This document shows positions 7,324-14,684 of a stretch of DNA of 64,000 nt, in pieces. The stretch covers positions 67,449 to 131,448 of the forward strand of contig CAZTOW010000028.1 in assembly GCA_964615375.1 (NCBI GenBank), given 5' to 3'. Source of the DNA: CAZKWG01 sp964615375 (lineage in GTDB: Bacteria; Myxococcota_A; UBA796; CAZKWG01). A program made the translations under genes and the position numbers. Below the pieces are notes generated by a model. That model did not search any database. It had not been told where the DNA came from and worked only from the letters and a program-made list of their open reading frames with translations. Each line of letters starts with the position of its first letter. Positions within the stretch are counted from its first letter, which is position 1.

Positions 7324-9138
7324 TCACTCGGCGTTCTCGGCTGTACACGGCTCGTCCCCGCAGGTGGCCTCGGCCACGCCCGGGTCGTCCGCGTCCAGGA
7401 AGCGCAGCGTCTGGGTGATGGCGGACTCCCAGACGCGCGGGACGTTGTGCGCCTCGGTGCGGTCCGAGGGCCGGTTGGCCTCGGGCGGGTCCTCGAGCTG
7501 CGGGTCGAACTGGAAGAGCGCGGGCCCGGCGAGCGGCCCCTCGGCCTGGGGGATGTCCACGGGCGCGGTGCTGGACGGGCTGAGGAGGGTGAGCCCGACG
7601 CCGCGGGCCATCAGCTCCGTGCTCAGGTTCGGCACCATGTCGTCGCCCAGGCACTCCTGCCACAGCACGCTCCGCCCGCTGAGCTCGCCGGCCACGGTGG
7701 CCGGATCGACCGGATCCCACCAGAGCTGGCTCGCCGCGTAGAGGATCTGGCGGTCGCGGGCCGAGGGCACGGTCTCCACCACCAGCGGCTCCATGGCCTG
7801 CCAGGCGTAGGAGCGCTCCAGCATGGTGGACCAGGCGCTGCCCGAGGCGTGGAAGACGGCGTGCTCCAGCCGCTCCTCGTGGGCGAGCAGCACCGCGCCC
7901 TCGATGCCGCCCAGCGAGATCCCGTAGTAGAACAGCCGGCTCGGGTCCGCCAGGCCCATCAGCTCGGGGTCCTCGAGCAGCCCGCCCTCCAGCAGGAGGC
8001 GCACCAGCCCCTCCTGGTTGGCCAGGGCCTGGGCCAGGGGATCGGTGACCTCCGGCAGGCGCCCGAAGTCCTGGGCCACGCCGAGCACCGGGCCCAGATC
8101 GACCCGGCTGAGCCCGGTCCAGGTGGTGGCGACGAGGATGGCGCCGGCCCGGTCGGCCAGCTCGACCACGGCGCTGGGATCGGCGTCATCGGAGAGATAG
8201 ACGCCCGGATCCCCGAAGATCCCGTGGCCGAAGATCCAGACGGGCACCGTGCCGGGCTCGGCCGCGCGCGCGCTGTCGGGGATGTGGACGAGGAGGTAGG
8301 CCTCCTCCTCCCCCTGCAGGACCGCCTCGCCGCCCGCGATCTCGAAGCTGCCCTCGTCCGTGATCCAGGAGGGTACGGTGAAGCTGCCCTCGAGCTGGCG
8401 CCAGGTGCCCTCGGGCAGGCTGGCGCCCTCGTCCACGTCCGCGATCAGGTCCCAGGTCCAGACCTCGGGCACGGGCACCTGGGCGAAGAGGCCGTCCAGC
8501 AGGGCGCCGCCGTCGTCCACCGGGAAGGAGAAGGCCAGGAGCGGGTCGTCGATGCCCAGCGCCTCCAGGCGCTCCAGCAGGGCGGGCGTGTCCTCGGCCT
8601 CGCGGGCGAGGTGATCGCCGGCCTTGCCCGCGCGCGCGGCCTCGAACCAGTCGGGGGAGTCCACCGCCGCGCCGCTCGCGTCGCGCAGATCCCGGGTGAG
8701 TACGACGGCGATCTCGTGGCCGGCGGTGTAGGGCCGCAGGGGGCGCACCAGGAGAGAGGGCGGCTCGTCGCCCAGCTCCGGCCAGGCGTCGAGCTCGGCG
8801 AAGGCCAGGACGGGCTCGCCCGCGTCCAGATCCCAGACCTGGACGGCCCCCTGGCCGGCGACGGCGGAGCTCGCGGCGGGGAGCAGGCTCGCGTCGAGGG
8901 TGACGCCGAGGTCGATGACGGCGGTCTGGGCGGGCGAGAAGCCGGTCCGGGCCTCCAGGCGGGCCGTGGGGAGCGGGGTGCCCTCCTCGACCTGGGGCAG
9001 CAGGCCCTCCTCCAGAGATAAATGACCATCGGTCATCAACCAGGCGTTGGGGAAGGGCGAGAGCGGGTCGCGCGTGGGGCCGGGGCCCTCTTCGGCGGCG
9101 TCGCGGCGGCAGGCCAGGAGGAGCAGGAGGAGGCTCAT
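7324..9138 (-). CDS. Predicted lipoprotein, alpha/beta-hydrolase (lipase-like) family
   Basis: A 604-aa protein with a lipobox-like start (LLLLLLACRR; C at residue ~10). The N-terminal ~180 residues resemble the beta-rich N-terminal part of bacterial surface lipases (motifs PFPNAWLM and LRPYTAGHEIAVVLT). The C-terminal half has an alpha/beta-hydrolase look: an HGIFGDPG oxyanion-type turn and a nucleophile elbow YYGISLGGIEGA with a Gly-x-Ser-x-Gly-like GISLG. His and Asp candidates lie further on. Lipid or ester hydrolysis at the cell surface is inferred. The substrate is unknown. It is convergent with the upstream secreted protein (3-bp gap). Confidence 0.75.
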   Translation of the reverse strand: MSLLLLLLACRRDAAEEGPGPTRDPLSPFPNAWLMTDGHLSLEEGLLPQVEEGTPLPTARLEARTGFSPAQTAVIDLGVTLDASLLPAASSAVAGQGAVQVWDLDAGEPVLAFAELDAWPELGDEPPSLLVRPLRPYTAGHEIAVVLTRDLRDASGAAVDSPDWFEAARAGKAGDHLAREAEDTPALLERLEALGIDDPLLAFSFPVDDGGALLDGLFAQVPVPEVWTWDLIADVDEGASLPEGTWRQLEGSFTVPSWITDEGSFEIAGGEAVLQGEEEAYLLVHIPDSARAAEPGTVPVWIFGHGIFGDPGVYLSDDADPSAVVELADRAGAILVATTWTGLSRVDLGPVLGVAQDFGRLPEVTDPLAQALANQEGLVRLLLEGGLLEDPELMGLADPSRLFYYGISLGGIEGAVLLAHEERLEHAVFHASGSAWSTMLERSYAWQAMEPLVVETVPSARDRQILYAASQLWWDPVDPATVAGELSGRSVLWQECLGDDMVPNLSTELMARGVGLTLLSPSSTAPVDIPQAEGPLAGPALFQFDPQLEDPPEANRPSDRTEAHNVPRVWESAITQTLRFLDADDPGVAEATCGDEPCTAENAE

Positions 9139-9169
9139 CCGCGGGCTTTAACCTCCCGACGCGCCCGCG

Positions 9170-10138
9170 CTAAGGCTTCGGCAGCGCGGAGCCGCCCAGG
9201 CCGCTCCCCAGCGCGGCCTTCACCCGCGCCGCGCCCTCCTCGGGGCTCGGGGCCTCGCCCATCAGGGCGGCGGCGCGCATCCAGCGCGCGCCCCACTCGG
9301 CGTTGGAGGTCACAAAGGCGGTGGGGACGCCGTCCTCCTCGCGCAGCTCCAGGTAGACGTCCACGCGGCCGTCGGTGGCGCCGACCACGGTGACCCGGGG
9401 CGGCAGGGGGCTGGGGATCTGCGCGTCCTCCAGCATGACCATGTCCGCGCAGCGCCAGACCTCGGCGCCGCTGCCCATGTCCACCTGCAGCAGGCTGCGC
9501 GCGACGACGAAGCCCTGGGCCCCGAGCGCGCGCCCCGCCGCCAGGAGATCGCCCTCGACGGGCATCGCCAGCGTGCGCCGCCCGGTGGTGGGGCGGCGGC
9601 GCAGGAGATCGCAGCGCCACAGCAGCGGCGCCACGCGGGCGACGTCGAAGCCGGGATCCTGGCGGGCGCGCGCGGCGATCTGCGGGAGCAGGGAGACCTC
9701 GAAGTTCGGCGGCTCCTGCCCGTCCAGGCTCCAGGCGGCGCGCAGGGCCTCGTGGTCCTCGGCGCGGAGGGCGGCCCCCTGGATCGCGCGGCGCCACGCC
9801 GGATCCGCGGGCGCGGGGTTGGCCTGGAGCAGCGGCAGCCCCTCGGCGGGGCGCATGAGCACGTTGGCCAGCGCGTCGCCGAGCATGCGGTCGAGCGCGG
9901 CGTCCTTGCCCTGCCAGGCGGCGGCGGCGCGGGCGGCGCGGGAGACCCCGTCCACGTCCCGCGCGCGGAGGGCCTGGGAGAGGGTCTCCGCGGCGGCGGC
10001 GCCCTCGGGCGGCAGACCGGGCGCGGCCTCCTCGCGCGCGGGCTCCGGGGGCGCGGGCTCGCCGCAGCCGGGCAGGTGGGCGAGCAGGAGGACGAGCAGT
10101 GGACCGACGAGCGTCCCGGAGTAGATTCTACGGACCAT
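9170..10138 (-). CDS. Predicted lipoprotein of unknown function
   Basis: I do not recognise this 322-aa protein. It has a signal peptide with a lipobox (LLVLLLAHLPGC, C about residue 25), a Pro/Glu/Ala-rich linker, an alpha-helical repeat-like region, then a mixed alpha/beta C-terminal domain from about residue 185. The ATG at 10138-10136 overlaps the ATG of the divergent gene at 10137-10139 (palindromic CATG). Its upstream AGGGTG at about 5-bp spacing supports this start. An in-frame ATG at 10147 would lengthen it by three residues. Confidence 0.65.
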   Translation of the reverse strand: MVRRIYSGTLVGPLLVLLLAHLPGCGEPAPPEPAREEAAPGLPPEGAAAAETLSQALRARDVDGVSRAARAAAAWQGKDAALDRMLGDALANVLMRPAEGLPLLQANPAPADPAWRRAIQGAALRAEDHEALRAAWSLDGQEPPNFEVSLLPQIAARARQDPGFDVARVAPLLWRCDLLRRRPTTGRRTLAMPVEGDLLAAGRALGAQGFVVARSLLQVDMGSGAEVWRCADMVMLEDAQIPSPLPPRVTVVGATDGRVDVYLELREEDGVPTAFVTSNAEWGARWMRAAALMGEAPSPEEGAARVKAALGSGLGGSALPKP

Positions 10139-10901
10139 GCTGAGCACCCTACACGACGCCTATGAGACCTGCGGGGTCCTTGGAGCGGGCCCCTTCTTCC
10201 TGACCTGCGAGCACGCCTCCGACCGCGTGCCGGCCCCCCTGCGCGCGACGGCCATGGACCGGGCCTGGCTGCGGACCCACTGGGGCTACGACATCGGCGC
10301 GCGCACGCTCTCCCGGGAGATCGTGCGGCTGACGGGCTCGTATGGCGTGCTGTCCCGCTTCTCGCGCCTGGTGGTGGACGCCAACCGCGAGCCGCACCAC
10401 CCCGACCTCATCCGCCGACACACCGAGGGGCACCACCTCAGCTTCAACCGGACCTTGAGCGAGGACGAGGTCCAGCGCCGGATCCGACGCTACCACGAAC
10501 CTTATCACGCGGCGGTGGACGAGGGGCTGCGCGCGCGACTCCAGTCGGGGACGGGGGACGTGCTGCTGCTGAGCGTCCACACCTTCACCCCGGTGTGGAA
10601 CCACCGCGTGCGGCCGATGGACGTGGGCGTGCTGTTCTCGCCCTATGAGGCGGTGGCGCGGCGGGCCGAGCGCGAGCTCCAGCGCGAGGGCTTCGAGACC
10701 GCGCTCAACGAGCCCTACTCGGGGCGCGAGGGCCTGATCTACGCCGCCGCCCGCCACGGGGAGAGCCACCAGGTGGTCTTCCTGGAGCTGGAGGTCAACC
10801 AGAGCCTCACCTGCACGCCCGCGCGGGCCCGCAAGACCGCGCGGCGCGTGGCGGCGGCCCTCACCCGCCTGCACCTCAGACACCAGGCGCGCCCCGACTG
10901 A
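10137..10901 (+). CDS. N-formylglutamate amidohydrolase family protein
   Basis: A 254-aa member of the FGase family, zinc hydrolases that release formate from N-formylglutamate in histidine degradation, although many members act on unknown N-acyl amino acids. Family blocks seen are FFLTCEHASDRVP near the N-terminus, THWGYDIGA, SRLVVDANREP, and a late LSVHTFTPVW followed by VGVLFSP. No hut genes are nearby, so the physiological substrate is uncertain. The ATG at 10137 has no good ribosome site (GGAG is 17 bp away); translation may be leaderless or begin slightly downstream. The 3-prime end overlaps the convergent methylase gene by 26 bp. Confidence 0.85.
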   Translation: MLSTLHDAYETCGVLGAGPFFLTCEHASDRVPAPLRATAMDRAWLRTHWGYDIGARTLSREIVRLTGSYGVLSRFSRLVVDANREPHHPDLIRRHTEGHHLSFNRTLSEDEVQRRIRRYHEPYHAAVDEGLRARLQSGTGDVLLLSVHTFTPVWNHRVRPMDVGVLFSPYEAVARRAERELQREGFETALNEPYSGREGLIYAAARHGESHQVVFLELEVNQSLTCTPARARKTARRVAAALTRLHLRHQARPD

Positions 10902-12549
10902 GCGGCCCGAGCTCCAGCAGCGCGCGCTCCAGCCCCTGCGCGTCGAGCTCTCCCCGACCGAAGCGCTCGTAGAGGGCGGTGATGGCGTCCAGGCGCTCGC
11001 GGGCGCGGAGCCGCAGGAGGTAGGCCTCGTCCAGCAGGGCGTCCAGGCGCTCGCGCAGGGCGGGGCCGGGGTCGGGGACCTCTACGTCGGGGAGATCCGC
11101 GGCCTGGATCCTCGGTCGGGTCTGACCGCCGGTGGCCCGGAGCTGCTGGCGCACGAAGCTGGAGCGCGCGGCCAGCAGCACGAAATGGGGCGTGCGGCGC
11201 GGGCGCAGGCGGACCCACTCGGAGCTCCCGCACATCTCGGCGGGCAGCGCCGGGTCGGGGCGGCGCACCAGCACGACGTTGTTGAGCTCGGGGCGGATGC
11301 GGCTCACCAGGAGGTCACCCTCCCGAAATGCGGTCTTGCCGCCGAGGAATTCTGATCCGGGCAGCGCGCGGGCCCCGGTCACCTCGCCGGTGGCCTTGTC
11401 CACGTCGGCCAGGTCCACCTCGGTGAAGCGCTCCTCGGGGCGGTCGGCGGGGCGGATGGACCAGGGGGCGAGCTCGGCCAGCTCTCCCAGCGTGGCGGTC
11501 TGCACCTCGGCGCCGATGACCCGCTCGCCCAGCAGGGCGTCGGGCTCCCAGGACCCCACGTCGGCGGGGACGCGGGCGACCGTGCCCGAGCGCAGGGCGA
11601 TGCGGAGCAGGGCGAGCTCGTCGGGCTCGGTGCGCTTGTAGGTGCGGGAGCGGGGATCGAAGCCCGGGTTGCGCACGCGGGCCACCAGGAAGGGGCGCAG
11701 CTCGGCGGGGCGGCGCTGCAGGCAGACGATGGCGGCGCGGGAGGCGGCGCCGCCGAAGGGCCGGAACACGCCCTCGGGCAGCGAGATCAGGGCGCGGCGC
11801 ACGAAGCGCTCGTCCAGCCAGGCGCGGATGGGCTCGAAGCGGGGGTTGGCCAGGACCGAGTGAGGCAGGACCACCGCCATGCGCCCGCCGGGCCGGAGCA
11901 GCCGGTGGGCGGCCTCCAGGAAGAGCACGTCCGAGGACACCCGGGGCTTGCCGCGCGCCAGGCCGTAGCCGCGGAGCACGTCCGGGTCCTCGATGTCCAC
12001 CGAGAACGGCGGGTTGGCCAGGATCACGTCCCAGCGGTCCTCCTCCCGCTCGCGGAAGAGGTCGGCCCGGCGCACGCTGCGCGGGTTGGCGCCCAGCAGG
12101 GCGAGGTTGAGCTGGCACAGGCCCACCAGCTCGGGATCGACCTCGAAGCCGTCGATCTCCGCGCCGCGCCCCCAGGCGGCGGCCAGGAAGGAGCCGGATC
12201 CGCAGGCCGGGTCCAGCACGCGCTCGCCGCGGCGCACCTCGGCGAGGTCCACCATGAGCTCCACCAGCGGACGGGGCGTGAAGTACTGGCCGCGCTCCGC
12301 CTTGAAGATCTCGGGGAAGAAGCGCTCGTAGGCGAGCCCGAAGAGGTCGAGCTCGGCGGTCAGCGGGATGCGGTCGAGCTGCGCCTGCGGGGGCGCGTCG
12401 GGACCCTCCAGCCAGAGGTGGGGCGGCAGGTCCAGGCGGCGCGCGAGGTGGCGGCACAGGGCGGCGAAGGCGGCCCGGCCCATCAGCCCGCTGGCCCGGA
12501 GCCGGTTCTCGGCCTCTCTCAGCTCCGCCGCGAAGCTCTCTCCGCTCAC
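10876..12549 (-). CDS. N6-adenine DNA methyltransferase fused to an HsdS-like specificity domain (orphan)
   Basis: A 557-aa protein. Residues ~60-345 are an HsdM-type methylase: helical N-terminus, RGQYFTPRPLV (residues 87-96), SAM-binding motif I DPACGSGSF (113-121) and catalytic motif IV NPPF (179-182). From ~345 to 557 the sequence reads as a type I S-like target-recognition domain (LGELAELAPW, then WVRLRPRRTPHFVLLAARSS) ending in a helical spacer (RERLDAITALYERFGRGEL). No HsdR, nuclease or BREX/DISARM partner is in the window, so this looks like a self-contained modification enzyme. Its site cannot be read from sequence. Confidence 0.85.
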   Translation of the reverse strand: MSGESFAAELREAENRLRASGLMGRAAFAALCRHLARRLDLPPHLWLEGPDAPPQAQLDRIPLTAELDLFGLAYERFFPEIFKAERGQYFTPRPLVELMVDLAEVRRGERVLDPACGSGSFLAAAWGRGAEIDGFEVDPELVGLCQLNLALLGANPRSVRRADLFREREEDRWDVILANPPFSVDIEDPDVLRGYGLARGKPRVSSDVLFLEAAHRLLRPGGRMAVVLPHSVLANPRFEPIRAWLDERFVRRALISLPEGVFRPFGGAASRAAIVCLQRRPAELRPFLVARVRNPGFDPRSRTYKRTEPDELALLRIALRSGTVARVPADVGSWEPDALLGERVIGAEVQTATLGELAELAPWSIRPADRPEERFTEVDLADVDKATGEVTGARALPGSEFLGGKTAFREGDLLVSRIRPELNNVVLVRRPDPALPAEMCGSSEWVRLRPRRTPHFVLLAARSSFVRQQLRATGGQTRPRIQAADLPDVEVPDPGPALRERLDALLDEAYLLRLRARERLDAITALYERFGRGELDAQGLERALLELGPLSRGAPGV

Positions 12550-12562
12550 GCCCGCTCTCCGC

Positions 12563-13000
12563 TCATCGGATGCGCACCATGCACTCGGCGGGGAGGATGT
12601 GCTCCGCCTCGGCGGGCTTCAGGAGCGAGTAGCCCTGCGCCACGACCAGATTGGCGCCCTTCTCGAAGACCATGCCCTTCATGCGGTCCAGCGTGACCCC
12701 GGGGCGCAGGCGGTAGACGCAGAAGACGGCCACGCCCACGCCCGAGAGGTCCGGCATCTCCGCCACCGCGTCCTGGAGGGCCTGCGTAGGCCCCGCGCCG
12801 CGGATCCCGAAGCCGTAGCTCGGGCTGCCCAGGATGAGGCCCTTGTAGGGCGTGACGTCGATGGGGCCGTCCTGGACGCGGTGGACATCGACCAGGAAGG
12901 CCCGGTGCTCCAGGAGCTCCTTCATGCGAGGCACCACGCGAGCGCAGTAGCCGTGAGCGTCGTCGAACAGGATGAGCAGCCTGAGCGCGCGGAAGGGCAC
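12563..13000 (-). CDS. Flavodoxin-like protein
   Basis: A 145-aa protein with the flavodoxin fold order. It has a first strand LRLLILFDDAHGY, where FDDAHGYC replaces the usual T/S-x-G-N-T phosphate loop, then LILGSPSYGFGIRG at the position of the FMN-contacting 60s loop, and a later VAVFCVYRL strand. The phosphate-binding loop is atypical, so FMN binding is not certain. I prefer the GTG at 13000, with GAGG upstream and directly before the first strand. A TTG at 13057 would add a non-homologous 19 residues. It lies 13 bp upstream of the methylase gene in the same direction and may be cotranscribed. Confidence 0.7.
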   Translation of the reverse strand: MPFRALRLLILFDDAHGYCARVVPRMKELLEHRAFLVDVHRVQDGPIDVTPYKGLILGSPSYGFGIRGAGPTQALQDAVAEMPDLSGVGVAVFCVYRLRPGVTLDRMKGMVFEKGANLVVAQGYSLLKPAEAEHILPAECMVRIR

Positions 13001-13117
13001 GGTTGGAACCTCGGGGTGTGGAACTAACAGGAAGCTTGACCACGCGCCCGATGACAAGCTAAATGACCGCTTCTCGCATCAGGCGAACCACACCCTCCCG
13101 CTCGAGAGACCAGATCC

Positions 13118-14134
13118 ATGGCTCGTTGGCGCGTCGCCCAGGGCAATCAGCAGTTCACCGCCGAGGATCTGGCCGAGCTCCAGCGCTTCGCCCGTCAGGG
13201 CAAGCTCGGCGCTGGCGATCTCATCCAGCCGCCGGGGGCCTCCGACTGGCTCTACGCGATGGAGCTGCCGGAGCTGAACGCTCACCTCAAGCAGGCGCCC
13301 CCCGGGCTGGACGCCGACTACAAGCCCCGCCGGGGCGGCAACGGCATCATCATCGCCCTGCTGCTCGCGGGCATCGCCGCCACCGGGTACGGCATCTGGT
13401 CGGTGACCCAGCGCATCCCGAAGGCCGAGGATCTGGAGCTGCTGGGCAAGCGCCTGCAGCTCACGGAGATGCTGGTGACCTCCAGCTCGGCCAACGTGCT
13501 GAGCCAGCCCGCGGACAGCGCGAGCCCGGTGGGGACGGCGGCCAAGGACGAGAAGGTCCAGCTCATGGCCAAGCGCGGCCCCTGGTACCGCATCCAGACC
13601 ACGGGCGGCGCGGACGGCTGGGTCAAGGTGGACGACGTGATCCCCGCCTACCTCTTCGCCGACGCCGAGACGCGCCAGGACTACGACCCGATCTACAACC
13701 CGGATCGCTACGTCTCGGTCAAGAACGCCTCCTGGATGCAGCTGCCCGAGCAGCAGAAGCTGAACGTCACGATCTTCCAGTTCTCCATCACCAACGCCAG
13801 CAAGTTCACGATGACGGACGTGAAGCTGCTGGTGACGGTGCGCGACAACAAGGGCAACGTCCTGGAGACCAAGGAGATCGCGATCGAGGGCATCGTCCCG
13901 GCGCGCCAGGACGTGATGGTGGGCACGCTCTCCCCGGATCCGAAGAACCGGGAGGACGTCGCGCGCCTGTTCACGGACGCGACCTTCATCGAGATGCAGA
14001 AGGAGGACCCGGACCTCGCGCTGCGCTGGTCGGCGGGCATCGAGGTCGGCATGGAGTCCAAGGACTTCGAGAAGGCCAACGTGGACCTGCTCGAGGTCCG
14101 GGCCATCCCGAAGGAGCTGGACGAGAAGAAGTAG
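13118..14134 (+). CDS. Membrane protein with GYF_2-like and bacterial SH3 domains
   Basis: A 338-aa protein. Residues ~1-60 (MARWRVAQGNQQFTAEDLAEL...GDLIQPPGASDWLYA) match the GYF_2-type N-terminal domain found at the N-terminus of myxobacterial signalling proteins. One membrane helix (GIIIALLLAGIAATGYGIWSV) follows at ~75-95. Next is an SH3-like domain (NVLSQPADSASPVGTAAKDEKVQLMAKRG split over ~125-175, with a typical WYRIQTTGGADGWV core), then a beta-rich C-terminal region. SH3 domains of this kind often bind cell-wall peptide. Function is otherwise unknown. Confidence 0.75.
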   Translation: MARWRVAQGNQQFTAEDLAELQRFARQGKLGAGDLIQPPGASDWLYAMELPELNAHLKQAPPGLDADYKPRRGGNGIIIALLLAGIAATGYGIWSVTQRIPKAEDLELLGKRLQLTEMLVTSSSANVLSQPADSASPVGTAAKDEKVQLMAKRGPWYRIQTTGGADGWVKVDDVIPAYLFADAETRQDYDPIYNPDRYVSVKNASWMQLPEQQKLNVTIFQFSITNASKFTMTDVKLLVTVRDNKGNVLETKEIAIEGIVPARQDVMVGTLSPDPKNREDVARLFTDATFIEMQKEDPDLALRWSAGIEVGMESKDFEKANVDLLEVRAIPKELDEKK

Positions 14135-14147
14135 GCGCGCCTACTTC
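14128..14147. terminator. 20-bp perfect palindrome spanning two convergent stop codons
   Basis: GAAGTAGGCGCGCCTACTTC is a perfect dyad that contains the TAG stops of both the SH3 protein gene and the convergent chalcone-isomerase-like gene. It can form an 8-bp stem with a CGCG loop on either strand, as expected for a compact bidirectional terminator. Confidence 0.55.
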
Positions 14148-14677
14148 CCCAGCAGCCCGGCCTTCAGGGCCTCGTTGGCCGGGCGCGGCCCGACGTAGAT
14201 GTTCATGACCAGCTTCATGAAGTCCACGCCGGGGATGGTGCCCTTCTTCTTGCCCTTGACGATGACGGTCGTGCCCACGCCGGGGGCGTACTCGTAGATC
14301 ATCTGGTCGCCCGCGACGACGTCCTCCACCCAGCCCACGACCTGGTCCATCTGGGGCTTCAGACCCGCGTACTCGGGGTACTTCGCGATGCCCTCGTAGA
14401 GGGTCTCGACGATCTTGTCCTTGGGGACCTCATCATAGATGAAGTGCATGGTGACGCGCTTCGGCACGTCGTCCGACACGACGCTCGCGGCGTCCGAGCT
14501 CTTCTTCGGCAGATAGAGCCCGCCCACGTAGATGTCCAGCATGTACTTCTCGCGGAGGCCCATGCCGTTGAGCACCAGGGTCTGTCCGCCGACCTGCGCG
14601 GTGTCGGGCAGGGTGACGCCCGCCAGCGAGCCGGCCTGAGACGTGAGGGAGAGCAGCAGCAGCATCGTCGCGGTCAT
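14141..14677 (-). CDS. Chalcone-isomerase-like secreted protein
   Basis: A 178-aa exported protein of the bacterial chalcone isomerase-like family (Chalcone_3). It has a signal peptide (MTATMLLLLSLTSQAGS), then the characteristic LVLNGMGLREKYMLDIYVGGLYLP core and a later GTIPGVDFMKLVMNIYVGPRPAN end. Bacterial members are not known to isomerise chalcones; fatty-acid or small-lipid binding is the usual guess. The ATG at 14677 has AGGA upstream. The longer frame to 14746 reads through the preceding gene stop. It is the last gene of the lipoprotein operon, 7 bp after the 899-aa lipoprotein. Confidence 0.8.
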   Translation of the reverse strand: MTATMLLLLSLTSQAGSLAGVTLPDTAQVGGQTLVLNGMGLREKYMLDIYVGGLYLPKKSSDAASVVSDDVPKRVTMHFIYDEVPKDKIVETLYEGIAKYPEYAGLKPQMDQVVGWVEDVVAGDQMIYEYAPGVGTTVIVKGKKKGTIPGVDFMKLVMNIYVGPRPANEALKAGLLGK

Positions 14678-14684
14678 GGGATCC

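Noticed and set aside
9375..10124. 249-aa plus-strand open frame
   Set aside because: Low-complexity Ser/Arg/Ala translation opposite the real lipoprotein gene; typical high-GC shadow.
10876..12549. Complete type I restriction system
   Set aside because: No HsdR or other nuclease gene is present on either side.
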